From: 1-14-2-50-31-20 sp965370315
GTDB lineage: Bacteria; Bacteroidota; Ignavibacteria; Ignavibacteriales; Melioribacteraceae
NCBI GenBank assembly: GCA_965370315.1
Contig: CBDUTO010000002.1
Location: forward strand, 1 to 64,000
Length of the DNA stretch: 64,000 nt
Reading direction: 5' to 3'
Shown piece after piece: positions 1 to 8,666 of this stretch. The notes under the pieces are model-generated. The model did no database searches. It had not been told where the DNA came from and worked only from the letters and a program-made list of their open reading frames with translations. The position numbers were made by a program, and so were the translations under genes. The stretch's first letter is position 1. Every line of letters starts with the position of its first letter.

Positions 1-956
1 GATAAAATCAAGAAAGCAAGTAGATTATAATTTTCATCATCTACCCTAAAAGAACTGCTTTGAAAACGGAATTTTCCTTTTACACTTCTTTTAGAACTCT
101 TATTAAAAGCCATGAAGAACTCCTTCTCTGAAAAACGGGAAAGTCCTTTTTCAAATATATGCATGAATTTTTCATCAAACTCGTGCATAAGTCTTTCATC
201 AAACATGTGCATAAATTTATTATCAAACATATGCATAAACTTATCATTAAACATATGCATAAACTCTTCGTCAAAAACATGCATAATTCTTTCATCAAAG
301 CGATTCATAAATTCTCTTTCAAAGTTATGCATGAATTCATCGTTAAAACGATTCATAAATTCTTTTTCAAAACGATGTGCAAATTCACGTTCATGTTCAC
401 GTGAAAAATTTGTTTTGAACATATCATCAACTTCTACATTAAGATGATGCAAATCTTTTTGAAAATCGAGTTTTTCATTCTTAAATAACTCTGGCTGTGC
501 TTCAAAGACTTGGAAAAGTATCTTGTAATAGATTTTTATCATTATAGGAAAATTCGGCTTTACAAATGAATTTTCCGTTATTCCTTTTTCTAAGGATATA
601 GAAAAACCTTCTTCATAAGAAAGAAAATCCAAAAAATAAAGATTGTCATTTAGTCTTTGAATTTGGAGGGAACTTGCACCATTTAATTTAAAAAAGCGTG
701 AGATATTATTGAGCAATACTAAATGATGTGGATTATTATTTAAATTAATATCCTCCATTAACTCAATCCCTTGATTTGTTAAGATTTTTAAAACACTATT
801 TTTTGTGATTGTCTTACTCTTAAATGAAAGAATTTTTTCACGAGCTACATCCAAATTAATATATGATGAAGGAAAATTGTAAAAACAGCGCGTGTATTCT
901 GTTTCGTTAAAATTTAGATCATCAATATTTGATATCTGAAAGCAAAATCCCAGAAT
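1..956 (-). CDS. C-terminal continuation of the phosphoesterase/Hsp90-like protein, out of frame, runs off window
   Basis: The minus strand is open from 956 down to base 1 in the +1 frame relative to the gene at 922-3645, so it continues that gene past its TGA. No ATG lies in this frame until 758, so it is unlikely to be an independent gene. The early part (NFPSSYINLD, AREKIL) looks like the continuation of a GHKL/Hsp90-type ATPase. The later part (bases 395-156) is ten tandem octapeptides of the form F-D/N/E-x-x-F-M-H-x. The ORF is open at the window edge, so the true end is unseen. Dropping one base of the AAA codon (928-930) would give a smooth join, LLSDI-NIDDLNF. Whether this is a real mutation, a sequencing error or programmed frameshifting cannot be decided here. 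Confidence 0.72.
   Translation of the reverse strand, partial: MLGFCFQISNIDDLNFNETEYTRCFYNFPSSYINLDVAREKILSFKSKTITKNSVLKILTNQGIELMEDINLNNNPHHLVLLNNISRFFKLNGASSLQIQRLNDNLYFLDFLSYEEGFSISLEKGITENSFVKPNFPIMIKIYYKILFQVFEAQPELFKNEKLDFQKDLHHLNVEVDDMFKTNFSREHEREFAHRFEKEFMNRFNDEFMHNFEREFMNRFDERIMHVFDEEFMHMFNDKFMHMFDNKFMHMFDERLMHEFDEKFMHIFEKGLSRFSEKEFFMAFNKSSKRSVKGKFRFQSSSFRVDDENYNLLAFLIL
156..395 (-). repeat. 24-bp tandem repeat coding octapeptides FDxxFMHx
   Basis: Ten consecutive 24-bp units in one frame on the minus strand. In protein order they are HEREFAHR, FEKEFMNR, FNDEFMHN, FEREFMNR, FDERIMHV, FDEEFMHM, FNDKFMHM, FDNKFMHM, FDERLMHE and FDEKFMHI, followed by a decaying FEKGLSR. Phe at positions 1 and 5 and Met at position 6 are nearly invariant, with acidic and basic residues between them. 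This suggests an amphipathic, probably helical or coiled repeat. The DNA units diverge mostly by substitutions that keep the pattern, which suggests selection on the protein. Confidence 0.85.
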
Positions 957-3645
957 TTAAAAAATTATTATGTTTAATCCTCTTTCTAGATCGCTTTTGC
1001 TGAATATGCTGAGGTGTGAACTCAAGCATAATGCCATAGTTATATTTATCAAGATAAGAACCATTTTTTATTTCATTTAGCCAAGAAATCTCTTTCAAAT
1101 TATCATTTTCAATTGGACAAAATAGAGTAATTCCCCTTTCTTTTCTTAAACTAAAGGCTTCAATGATATCTTCTTTCTTTTTAATTTCGTTTTCAATTCT
1201 AATTACTAATTGGAAATCAATGAATGTATCTTTTATATATTTAATAATTCTGTCTGGGCTGATATAATTACGATTGTCCTCGTATAAAATGATTGTAGTA
1301 CCAGTTTCAAGATTCTTGTCTACATCTTTTTTAATGAAAAAACAACCATCATAGTTTGGAATATGAATCTCTAGACCATACTCTTCATTATCATAACTTT
1401 TGGTCATTACTTCTATTTCTTTACAAACCATAAATGCTGATAAAAATCCTATCCCAAAGTTACTAACAGGTTTATAATTAATATCTTCATTCTTTTGAAG
1501 CTCGTCAAATTCATCAGATACATAAAAACTCCTTCCGATACTTGTAAAGTATCTTTCAATTTTAAAAGTATCCATGCCAATTCCATGGTCAATTATTTTT
1601 ATGTGCTTTCTATCTCTGCCAGTTTGAGGATTTTTACTTTTTCCAATAATTATCTTTATTTCTTTTTGTGTATCGTTTAGAGCATGTCCTTTCTTTAATA
1701 AGATATCTTCCCTTAATAGTATCGCATCTAAGGAATTCTGAATAAGTTCTCTAATAAATACTTCCTTTTTCTTATAGAGATTGTCACCAGTTAATAGAGG
1801 TAATAAAGTTGGTATATATGCTTCAAAATTAAAATTGTCTAAATCATAATTATCTTTTTCAATTTTTGGGATTATATAATAAATCTTCAATCCTAATTGT
1901 TTAAAACTATCTTCAATTTTATTAATTCTCTTTTCAAAATCTTGAACAATTAAAACGGCAATCTTATGAACAGTAGGATTTTTACATTTAAAATGGATAG
2001 TCGCTAAACGTCTATCAACATTACTTGTGATTTTTATTGTTGAAATTGGGATGCTTTCATGAAATGTGTTGTCTTCCAATTTAATATTAACATTGTGCTT
2101 TATTTTTTCTTCTGTGTAATATAATTCACCATACCGGCTAAAAGTTAAATATAAGTCTGTGAAAAATACTGCTAAGGTTAAATATGCAGTAAAATCTTTA
2201 TATCTAGGATGCTTGGAAATTAGCTCATCATACATTTTTTCAAAGTGTGAATTTCTATTAGATTCCAATAGCCTTACTACTAAATTTTCATACAGTTCAT
2301 CTTTAAAAATTAATGAATACTGTGTTTTAAGCGTATCTAAGAATTTTTTATGTGACTTGTCGTTATTAGCTTTAATATTTAAATAGTTAACTCTATAATG
2401 AATGGTTAGTAATAATACCTGAATTTTAGCAACAGAAGATTTTAATTCCTTTTTTATTGAATCAAATTGTGTTATTGTTTTGCTGATGTTCTTGATAATT
2501 TCATCAATTCTAAATTGTTGAGAAATGTTATCACATTCATCAATTTCTGTCTTATATTGTTTATATTCATCGTAATATTCCTCTTTTAATATACTCAACA
2601 ATTCAACATAAGCGTTCTGTTCATACTTCTTTTGGGGTGGAATTCTAAAAATTTCTGGTGCTTGTAATTCCTCTAGTTTGTAATTAAACCTGCAAACATC
2701 TGCTTTACGATTTTGGTCAGGACTAAAAACATCTATCTGTTGAAATGAACGATTTACTACACCCTTTTTACCAATACTCCCAGCAGAAAAAACATAAAAG
2801 ATTGATTCTGGATTTGATAAATATTTTTGATTGGTTACAGGTCTTATTATTGGTAGGTGTTTATGTCCATGTAAGACTATTTTTACATCTTTTTGTTGAA
2901 ATTTTTCTATAACATCTGTAAAATTTCTAATAATACTGCTATCACCATATTGACTATAGATTTCAGGAAAAGGATAAAAGTGATGATGAAAACACGCAAC
3001 TATTGTATAATCTGAGATATCTTCAATTTGGTCTTCAAGATGTTTAAAAGATTCACGTAATTGTTTCTTGCTAATAAACCCATAATCATCCCACTCATTT
3101 CTTTTTTTGTTTTCTAATACTGTTAGAATTTCCTTTTTCATTGAGGTATTGATACTTGTAAGTTCTTTCATCCAATCAGTATCTTTCTTTTCTAACTTAC
3201 AAGATTCTATCATGCAGGAATTTAGACCAACAATTGCAACTTTCTTATCATCAAAGATTCTTGTAGTAAAAAGAAATTCGTTATCGATAAACTTATCATA
3301 GATAGTTTTACCATAAAAGCTTTTTAATAAAGCATTGTAGTCATTGAAGTTTGCTGTGGTTTTTGTTCTTTTTAAATCATGGTTACCTGGAATTATAATA
3401 AAGTCAGATACAGAAAGTGACAATTCCTTTTTTAAGTAATTAAGAAGCTCAAGAGCAACCTTTTTTCGATCGTTAAGATTATTTATCTTTCCATCAAAGA
3501 TGTCGCCTGTTATTACAACACAATCAATTTTTTTCCCATGATCCTCAAGAGCTTCAATAATTGGAATTGCAATATCATCAGATTTGTTATAAATATTATT
3601 TCCTATATGGATATCCGATAAGTGAAGTATACTTAAACTTGCCAT
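922..3645 (-). CDS. Calcineurin-like phosphoesterase fused to an Hsp90-like GHKL ATPase
   Basis: 907 residues in this frame. The N-terminal third is a complete metallophosphoesterase: SDIHIG (D11, H13), TGDIFDG (D48), PGNHD (N88-D90), a CFHHHFYP histidine cluster near 220 and HGHKHLP near 260, so all metal ligands are present. A charged linker follows. From about 610 there is a Bergerat-fold ATPase: N-box RELIQNSLDA (633-641), IDHGIGMD (around 686), SNFGIGF (around 730) and ETGTTIIL. The layout resembles the N-terminal domain of Hsp90/HtpG rather than a histidine kinase. The frame stops at a TGA at 922 and apparently continues in the +1 frame (1-956). No signal peptide or membrane segment is seen, so it is likely cytosolic. 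I do not recognise a named system with this architecture. A role in nucleic-acid or nucleotide cleavage gated by an ATPase, for example in phage defence, is inference. Confidence 0.85.
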   Translation of the reverse strand: MASLSILHLSDIHIGNNIYNKSDDIAIPIIEALEDHGKKIDCVVITGDIFDGKINNLNDRKKVALELLNYLKKELSLSVSDFIIIPGNHDLKRTKTTANFNDYNALLKSFYGKTIYDKFIDNEFLFTTRIFDDKKVAIVGLNSCMIESCKLEKKDTDWMKELTSINTSMKKEILTVLENKKRNEWDDYGFISKKQLRESFKHLEDQIEDISDYTIVACFHHHFYPFPEIYSQYGDSSIIRNFTDVIEKFQQKDVKIVLHGHKHLPIIRPVTNQKYLSNPESIFYVFSAGSIGKKGVVNRSFQQIDVFSPDQNRKADVCRFNYKLEELQAPEIFRIPPQKKYEQNAYVELLSILKEEYYDEYKQYKTEIDECDNISQQFRIDEIIKNISKTITQFDSIKKELKSSVAKIQVLLLTIHYRVNYLNIKANNDKSHKKFLDTLKTQYSLIFKDELYENLVVRLLESNRNSHFEKMYDELISKHPRYKDFTAYLTLAVFFTDLYLTFSRYGELYYTEEKIKHNVNIKLEDNTFHESIPISTIKITSNVDRRLATIHFKCKNPTVHKIAVLIVQDFEKRINKIEDSFKQLGLKIYYIIPKIEKDNYDLDNFNFEAYIPTLLPLLTGDNLYKKKEVFIRELIQNSLDAILLREDILLKKGHALNDTQKEIKIIIGKSKNPQTGRDRKHIKIIDHGIGMDTFKIERYFTSIGRSFYVSDEFDELQKNEDINYKPVSNFGIGFLSAFMVCKEIEVMTKSYDNEEYGLEIHIPNYDGCFFIKKDVDKNLETGTTIILYEDNRNYISPDRIIKYIKDTFIDFQLVIRIENEIKKKEDIIEAFSLRKERGITLFCPIENDNLKEISWLNEIKNGSYLDKYNYGIMLEFTPQHIQQKRSRKRIKHNNFLNSGILLSDIKY

Positions 3646-4041
3646 AATTGATTCCCTATTTTATGAACTACACGCCTGAGCTGATAACTATATATCAACC
3701 CAACAAAAAACTATTGTCTTTTGATTCCAACAATCTTCTGTTTTCTGTAAGGTTATCATAAGTTGTGTTATAATTTAGTTTATTAAACATTTATATATTT
3801 ATTGGTTTGTTATCAAAGAGTTGTGCTTCTTTTTAACAAACTGTTATTTATATTGTTCTAACAAAAAAACTATCATCAAAGTAAATGCAGTTCAAAACAA
3901 ATCCCATCAAACCATTCCCAATCAACCACTCATTTGCATTTACTTAAGAGCAACTTAATTAAAAAGATGTAGTATTCCAAGAATAGTTGGTATTAAATGT
4001 TTCAATTATATAATTGGTATAGTTTTTACACTTCTCTTATA

Positions 4042-4061
4042 CCCACTGATGAATCAGTGGG
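4042..4061. repeat. Perfect hairpin, 8-bp stem
   Basis: CCCACTGA-TGAA-TCAGTGGG forms a perfect 8-bp stem with a 4-base loop. A partial copy of one arm (ATCAGTGGGC) recurs about 40 bases downstream. No T-run follows, so it is probably a palindromic repeat rather than a terminator. Confidence 0.6.
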
Positions 4062-4153
4062 CAATTGGGATAAACAGTGAATTATTGAGATAAATCAGTG
4101 GGCTAATGAGAATGATTTTTCTTAAGTTGACAGCAGTTTAGTTATCTCTAAAG

Positions 4154-4174
4154 ATGCTGAATCAAGTTCAGCAT
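4154..4174. repeat. Hairpin ATGCTGAA/TTCAGCAT
   Basis: ATGCTGAA-TCAAG-TTCAGCAT, an 8-bp stem followed by GACGGTTTTT. The form resembles the dispersed palindromes elsewhere in this window that end in ATGAC. The trailing T-run could also let it act as a plus-strand terminator, but no plus-strand gene lies upstream. Confidence 0.5.
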
Positions 4175-4233
4175 GACGGTTTTTCTCTATTGAGACTCTT
4201 TTAACTATATCAAAATCCTAAAAGAGAAAGATT

Positions 4234-4527
4234 TAAGCTTTGGGTAAATCCCCAAAGCAAGAAACCCAAAGAATTGGAGCTTCAGACAAATATCCAAAGG
4301 GAGAAAAACCAAAAAGTGGAGCTTCCAACAAGTGTTGGAATGGAGAAAAACCAAAAAGTGGAGCTTCCAACAAGTGTTGGAATGGAGAAAAACCAAAAAG
4401 TGGAGCCTCCAACAAGTGTTTGAATAGAGAAAAACCAAAAAGTGGAACCTCCAACAAGTGTTGGAGTGGAGAAAAACCAAAAAGTGAAGCTTTAACTAAA
4501 TAGTCAAAGCAAAAAACCTAAGGGATT
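4234..4527. repeat. 42-bp tandem repeat array, 7 units with palindromic core
   Basis: Units begin at 4234, 4276, 4318, 4360, 4402, 4444 and 4486. The four central units are nearly identical, with conserved GGAGCTTCCAACAAGTGTTGG and GGAGAAAAACCAAAAAGT parts. The outer units are degenerate. Each central unit contains the palindrome CCAACA-AG-TGTTGG. Because 42 is divisible by 3, both strands stay open through much of the array (plus strand 4240-4503, with a 14-residue repeat GEKPKSGASNKCWN). That frame starts at a TTG without a ribosome binding site and is probably not translated. Confidence 0.85.
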
Positions 4528-4895
4528 GGAGGTTCTATTAAATGCTAGAAGTGTAAATAACTACTTGGTGAAGGATTTATCATATTTTGAGGAATCAATC
4601 CCCCAAGGTTTTATTTCAATTGCTTATATAAAACGGCCGAGTTCTAATAAAGACAGCATTATGATAAAAAATTCCCGCAATCTTAATTTAGAATGTAATG
4701 CTTTGTACAAAATTAACTAACTGTTATTATGAGAATGCGGGAATTTGCCAAATTTCGCAATAAATAATAATTGTGAATATTTGCAGAGTTAAATAGAACT
4801 CCGCCTATTAAACCAAATATTAAAAATTTTTCACAATTGTTTAATTCATATCCATAATACGTTTTTATATCTTTATAAAAACTATGGAGTAAATT

Positions 4896-6413
4896 ATGAA
4901 ATTTAATTTGCCTGATTCTACAAAGAACTGGACATCTATAATTGGTGCAACTATTTCACTGATAACTCTTTTTATGATTGTTTTTCTTTTTGTGGTTTCC
5001 ACTATATTCAATCAGGGTGGCTCCTATATTGGATTAGTTACATATATTATATTACCAGCCTTTTTAATAGCCGGGTTGCTATTAATTCCAATTGGAATGC
5101 TCCGAAAGAGAAGAAGAATTGCAAAAGGTGAAGGAAACTCTGATGGTAAATCTCTGCCATTCATTGACCTAAACAACCCGAAACACCGAAATGCCTCAAT
5201 TATTTTTATTATTGGCACTACTCTCTTTTTATTTATTTCAGCACTTGGAAGTTATGAGGCTTTCCACTATACCGAGTCTGTTGAGTTCTGTGGTACTACA
5301 TGCCACAATATAATGATTCCAGAATTTACTGCTTATCAGAACTCGCCACATGCTAGAGTTAAATGTGCTGAATGCCATGTTGGTGAAGGGGCTGATTGGT
5401 ACATGCGATCAAAACTTTCTGGATTAAGACAAGTTTACAAAACAATAATTGGTGATGTACCAAAACCTATTTCAACTCCAATTCATAATTTAAGACCAGC
5501 GCGAGATATTTGTGAAAAGTGTCATTGGCCAGAAAAGTTTTATTCTAGAAGTATTAGAATGGAACGCCACTATTTAAGAGATGAAGAGAATAGTGAGTGG
5601 GATATAAATCTTGAAATGAAAGTAGGATCCAAATTTAGCGCAACTGGGCTAGAGGAAGGAATACACTGGCACATTAACCCAAATGTTAAGATCGAGTTTG
5701 TAGCTACAGATAACGCCAGACAAGATATTCCATGGGTGAAGTATACCAATTTAGAAACCGGCGAAGAAACAATTTTTAGATCAGATGATAATGATATAAG
5801 TAGTGATTCCCTACATTCTCTCGAAGTTAGAAAAGTAGATTGCATAGATTGTCACAACAGACCATCACATAAATTTAGAGCTCCAGAATTTTTTATTAAT
5901 AATGCAATCACTGCTGGATTGATTTCAAAAGAACTGCCTGAAATTAAATCTATTGCTGTTGAAGTATGCCAGACAGAGTATTCCACCACAGATTCTGCAT
6001 TTGTTGAAATGAGAAATAGTATTGTTGAATTCTACGAAGATAATTATCCCGAAGTAATTGAAGAAAATAATGATGTTTTAAATTCAGCAATATCTGAGAT
6101 ACAAAATTCATTCTCAAAAAATATTTTTCCAGAAATGAAAGTTAGATGGGATAAATACCCAATTAATATTGGACACATAAAAACTAATGGTTGTTTCAGA
6201 TGCCATGATGATAATCATATATCTGAAGATGGAAAAATTATTAGAAAGGATTGTAACATTTGCCATTTAATAAATTCTCAAGGACCACCAGATAATTTAG
6301 TAAAAACATCAATTGGGGAATCTTTAGAATTTATTCATCCAGGAGATGATGTAGAGAAAGAGGATTGGGAAGATTCACTATGCTCTGATTGTCACGAAGG
6401 AGATGGACCTTAG
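4896..6413 (+). CDS. Seven-heme NapC/NirT-family inner-membrane cytochrome c (ImcH-like)
   Basis: 505 residues. Three membrane segments (about 14-38, 44-69, 99-120) precede a periplasmic heme domain. Heme motifs are C132-GTT-CH (CX3CH, the usual first site position of NapC/NirT), CAECH 157, CEKCH 206, CIDCH 316, CFRCH 433, CNICH 453 and CSDCH 496, giving seven. The sequence around the first sites (SPHARVKCAECHVG, NLRPARDICEKCHWPEKF) is typical of NapC/NirT-like quinol dehydrogenases. Size, three membrane helices and seven hemes match the Geobacter ImcH type better than four-heme NrfH/NapC. It probably oxidises menaquinol and passes electrons to periplasmic cytochromes. The ATG at 4896 follows GGAG with short spacing. 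The assignment to ImcH function is by architecture only. Confidence 0.85.
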   Translation: MKFNLPDSTKNWTSIIGATISLITLFMIVFLFVVSTIFNQGGSYIGLVTYIILPAFLIAGLLLIPIGMLRKRRRIAKGEGNSDGKSLPFIDLNNPKHRNASIIFIIGTTLFLFISALGSYEAFHYTESVEFCGTTCHNIMIPEFTAYQNSPHARVKCAECHVGEGADWYMRSKLSGLRQVYKTIIGDVPKPISTPIHNLRPARDICEKCHWPEKFYSRSIRMERHYLRDEENSEWDINLEMKVGSKFSATGLEEGIHWHINPNVKIEFVATDNARQDIPWVKYTNLETGEETIFRSDDNDISSDSLHSLEVRKVDCIDCHNRPSHKFRAPEFFINNAITAGLISKELPEIKSIAVEVCQTEYSTTDSAFVEMRNSIVEFYEDNYPEVIEENNDVLNSAISEIQNSFSKNIFPEMKVRWDKYPINIGHIKTNGCFRCHDDNHISEDGKIIRKDCNICHLINSQGPPDNLVKTSIGESLEFIHPGDDVEKEDWEDSLCSDCHEGDGP

Positions 6414-6712
6414 AAAAAATAAAATCTTTTTATTATATTTCAATAGAAGAGAGAATGATTAATAAGGCTTAAAGTATTAATATGCCTTTAATTTCTGCAC
6501 TCAAGAATGACCTCTAATCTTTAATACGATAAATATTATTCTGGACATATCATTCAGAGGGCAAAACACAACACTTTAGCAAATAAAACAGTTTGAAAAA
6601 AATCTAATCATGAATTCCAAATTGTTTTTTTTGAATCAATAATTTTTATAGCTTTACAGTGGCAATCGATTCTGTAAATGTACTTTACTAATGAGTTATA
6701 ACTGGTTAATAA
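6414..6712. other. Intergenic, no gene seen
   Basis: 299 AT-rich bases between the NapC-type cytochrome and the sigma54 activator. I see no RNA gene, clear terminator or strong promoter. A TGGCAATCGATT stretch near 6660 lacks the GC of a -12 box at the right distance. Confidence 0.5.
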
Positions 6713-8056
6713 ATGAAAATAAATGACAATCTAAAAGACCACATTCTTGAATCAATTGGTGAAGGTGTTTTCACCGTTGATAAAAATTTCAAAATAAATT
6801 TCTTCAATAAAGCTGCAGAGAGAATTACTGGATTTAAACGTGAAAAAGTTGTTGGTCAGTTTTGCAAACATGTATTTCGTTCGAAGCTTTGTTTCACCGA
6901 CTGCCCAATTGCTCTAGCATTGAAATCGGAAAAAACTATTTATGATTTTGAATCACATATCCACACTAAGGATGGAACAAATATTCCAATAAAATTAAAC
7001 TCTGCTGTACTCTACAACGATAATAGTGAACCAACTGGTGGAATCATTTCATTTCGCGATATAACTGAATTAGCTGAACTAAAGCAATGCTTATCTGAAG
7101 AAACAAATTTCCACGGTGTTATTGGGCATAGCAAGCAAATGCTCGAAATTTTTCAATTAATTCGTGAGTTATCAGAATCTAAAGCTCCAGTCTTTATTAC
7201 TGGTGAATCTGGTACTGGAAAGGAAATGATTGCCAATGCAATTCAAGCCACCCATAACAGAGAAGATGATGCATTTATAAAAGTAAACTGTGCAGTCTTT
7301 CCAGATAATTTATTAGCGAGTGAACTTTTTGGACATGTAAAAGGTGCATTTACAGATGCAATTAAAGATAGACCAGGAAGATTTGAACTTGCTGATAAAG
7401 GTACAATGTTTTTAGATGAAGTTGCAGAAATGCCGCCGCAAATGCAATTGCAATTATTACGAGTTCTTCAAGAAGGTGCCTTCGAAAGAGTTGGAGAATC
7501 AATTACTCGCAATGTTGATGTTCGTGTTATTGCTGCAACTAATATTAATATTGCAGATGCACTTAAAGATGGATTGCTTAGAGAAGATTTGTATTATCGG
7601 TTGAGTGTTATTCCTATTCATATTCCACCATTACGTGAGCGTATGGATGATGTTATTCCTCTTGTTGCACATTTTTTAACAAAGTTCAGTTGTCTCTATA
7701 ATAAGGAGATAAAAGAAATTGATGATGGTGCTTTAGATCTAATACTTCGCTACAACTGGCCAGGAAATATTCGTGAATTAGAAAACGTAATTGAATATGC
7801 TTTTGTACGTACAACTAATTCAAGTGTAATTGAATCTTCAAAACTTCCTGAGTCAATCCGATATTATAATGGTACTTCTTTTGGATTGCAAGAGAAGCAC
7901 TCATTTGCCGATAAAGGTGGAGAATCGACAAAACTATTTGCACTCCTCGAAAAACATCATTGGAATAGAACTCTTGTTGCCAAGGAGTTAAGAATTGGCA
8001 GAACAACTCTATGGAGAAAATTAAAAAAATATGGGCTGGATAAAAACAACTACTAG
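6713..8056 (+). CDS. PAS-domain sigma54-dependent transcriptional activator
   Basis: 447 residues, NtrC-like without a receiver domain. A PAS sensor covers about 5-120 and contains an unusual cysteine group C51, C60, C64 (SKLCFTDCPI). The AAA+ domain has Walker A GESGTGKE (164-171), the sigma54-contact loop GAFTDA (211-216), Walker B GTMFLDEV and the arginine-finger region LREDLYYRL. A Fis-type helix-turn-helix ends the protein (about 408-445, NRTLVAKELRIGRTTLWRKL). It lies between two cytochrome genes, 660 bases before one with a near-perfect sigma54 promoter (8648-8666), so that operon is its likely target. The PAS cysteines could bind a metal or cofactor or sense redox state; that is inference. 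Confidence 0.92.
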   Translation: MKINDNLKDHILESIGEGVFTVDKNFKINFFNKAAERITGFKREKVVGQFCKHVFRSKLCFTDCPIALALKSEKTIYDFESHIHTKDGTNIPIKLNSAVLYNDNSEPTGGIISFRDITELAELKQCLSEETNFHGVIGHSKQMLEIFQLIRELSESKAPVFITGESGTGKEMIANAIQATHNREDDAFIKVNCAVFPDNLLASELFGHVKGAFTDAIKDRPGRFELADKGTMFLDEVAEMPPQMQLQLLRVLQEGAFERVGESITRNVDVRVIAATNINIADALKDGLLREDLYYRLSVIPIHIPPLRERMDDVIPLVAHFLTKFSCLYNKEIKEIDDGALDLILRYNWPGNIRELENVIEYAFVRTTNSSVIESSKLPESIRYYNGTSFGLQEKHSFADKGGESTKLFALLEKHHWNRTLVAKELRIGRTTLWRKLKKYGLDKNNY

Positions 8057-8071
8057 ACATTCTACAATATA

Positions 8072-8202
8072 GCCATTTCGAAATGCGGTGCATTGAGTTT
8101 ACCGAAATGAGCTTGCTTTTTAATTCCGTGTTCTTAAACGGAAAGAAATCTTCAACTACTCACGTGATTTCTCACCCAAAAAAAATGGGTTCGAACTGAC
8201 AG
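8072..8202. repeat. Dispersed palindromic element, family TCATTTCGAA, copy 1
   Basis: About 130 bases highly similar to 14956-15069. Shared blocks include ATTTCGAAATGCGGTGCATT, GAGTTTACCGAAATGAGCTT, GAAATCTTCAA, ATTTCTCACCCA and GGGTTCGAA. The element begins with CATTTCGAA and ends with a related inverted sequence. This copy carries an insertion around 8120-8145 relative to the other. It is a non-coding MITE/REP-like element. Confidence 0.8.
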
Positions 8203-8647
8203 ATTTTTTTATTTTTGCTTATCTATTAATAACATTATGATTTAATAATGCTGTTATTATTATAACTCAACTTGACTATTGTATCTTTTCATTAAATCCC
8301 AATTCTATTTTAAATTAGTGACCTTCAAGGCTTTCTCTAATTTTTCATAAATATAGACTTTAGAATACTTACACCTATTTCATTTAACGTTTCATTCGTT
8401 CCACCGTTTCACTTTGTGTTTCACTGTTTGTTTTATACTCACTCATTTCCTCTTAAGTAAATGGCATTCATTTTTTAACCTAATTTGCAACTTAAATTCA
8501 ATAATCCTTATTTCTGTCTATAAATAAAGCTAAGCAAACTACTTTTGCAGTAAAACTCCACCCCTATTGCACCTATTTAGCTCACTACTTGAACACTCTG
8601 TTTCAACCATAATTTTATAAATAATGAATAAATAAGACAAAAATGAC

Positions 8648-8666
8648 TTGGCACTTAAGTTGCCAT
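8648..8666 (+). promoter_or_regulatory. Sigma54 (-24/-12) promoter
   Basis: TTGGCACTTAAGTTGCCAT matches the consensus TGGCAC-N5-TTGC, with GG at -24 and GC at -12 exactly 12 bases apart. It is about 50 bases before the ATG of the 11-heme cytochrome and downstream of a sigma54 activator gene. Confidence 0.85.

Larger units (their letters stand above)
3646..4895. other. 1.25-kb gene-free region with hairpins and repeats
   Basis: No convincing gene. The first 500 bases are very AT-rich. Then come two hairpins (4042-4061, 4154-4174), the 42-bp tandem array (4234-4527) and an inverted repeat with AAATTCCCGCA (4669-4679) and TGCGGGAATTT (4736-4746). A TTG-initiated frame at 4526-4720 has no supporting signal. 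The end of the region should hold the promoter of the cytochrome gene at 4896, but no strong consensus is visible. Confidence 0.7.

Noticed and set aside
156..395. CRISPR array
   Set aside because: Units are contiguous 24-bp coding repeats without spacers.
112..447. Plus-strand 111-residue frame
   Set aside because: Shadow of the minus-strand repeat-coding frame; low-complexity S/N/I/K/C composition results from reading the 24-bp repeats on the other strand.
961..966. Classical -1 slippery site (T TTT TTA) explaining the frameshift
   Set aside because: A -1 slip here leads to a frame that ends within 15 codons; the coherent downstream frame is +1.
4240..4503. Plus-strand repeat protein (14-residue GEKPKSGASNKCWN)
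   Set aside because: Frame starts at TTG without a ribosome site, both strands are open because the unit is 42 bp, and outer units are degenerate. Treated as non-coding repeat.
4526..4720. 64-residue frame after the 42-bp array
   Set aside because: TTG start, part of the degenerate repeat, no recognisable signal or domain.
6655..6680. Second sigma54 promoter before the activator gene
   Set aside because: TGGCAAT lacks the GC of the -12 box at the required 12-base distance.
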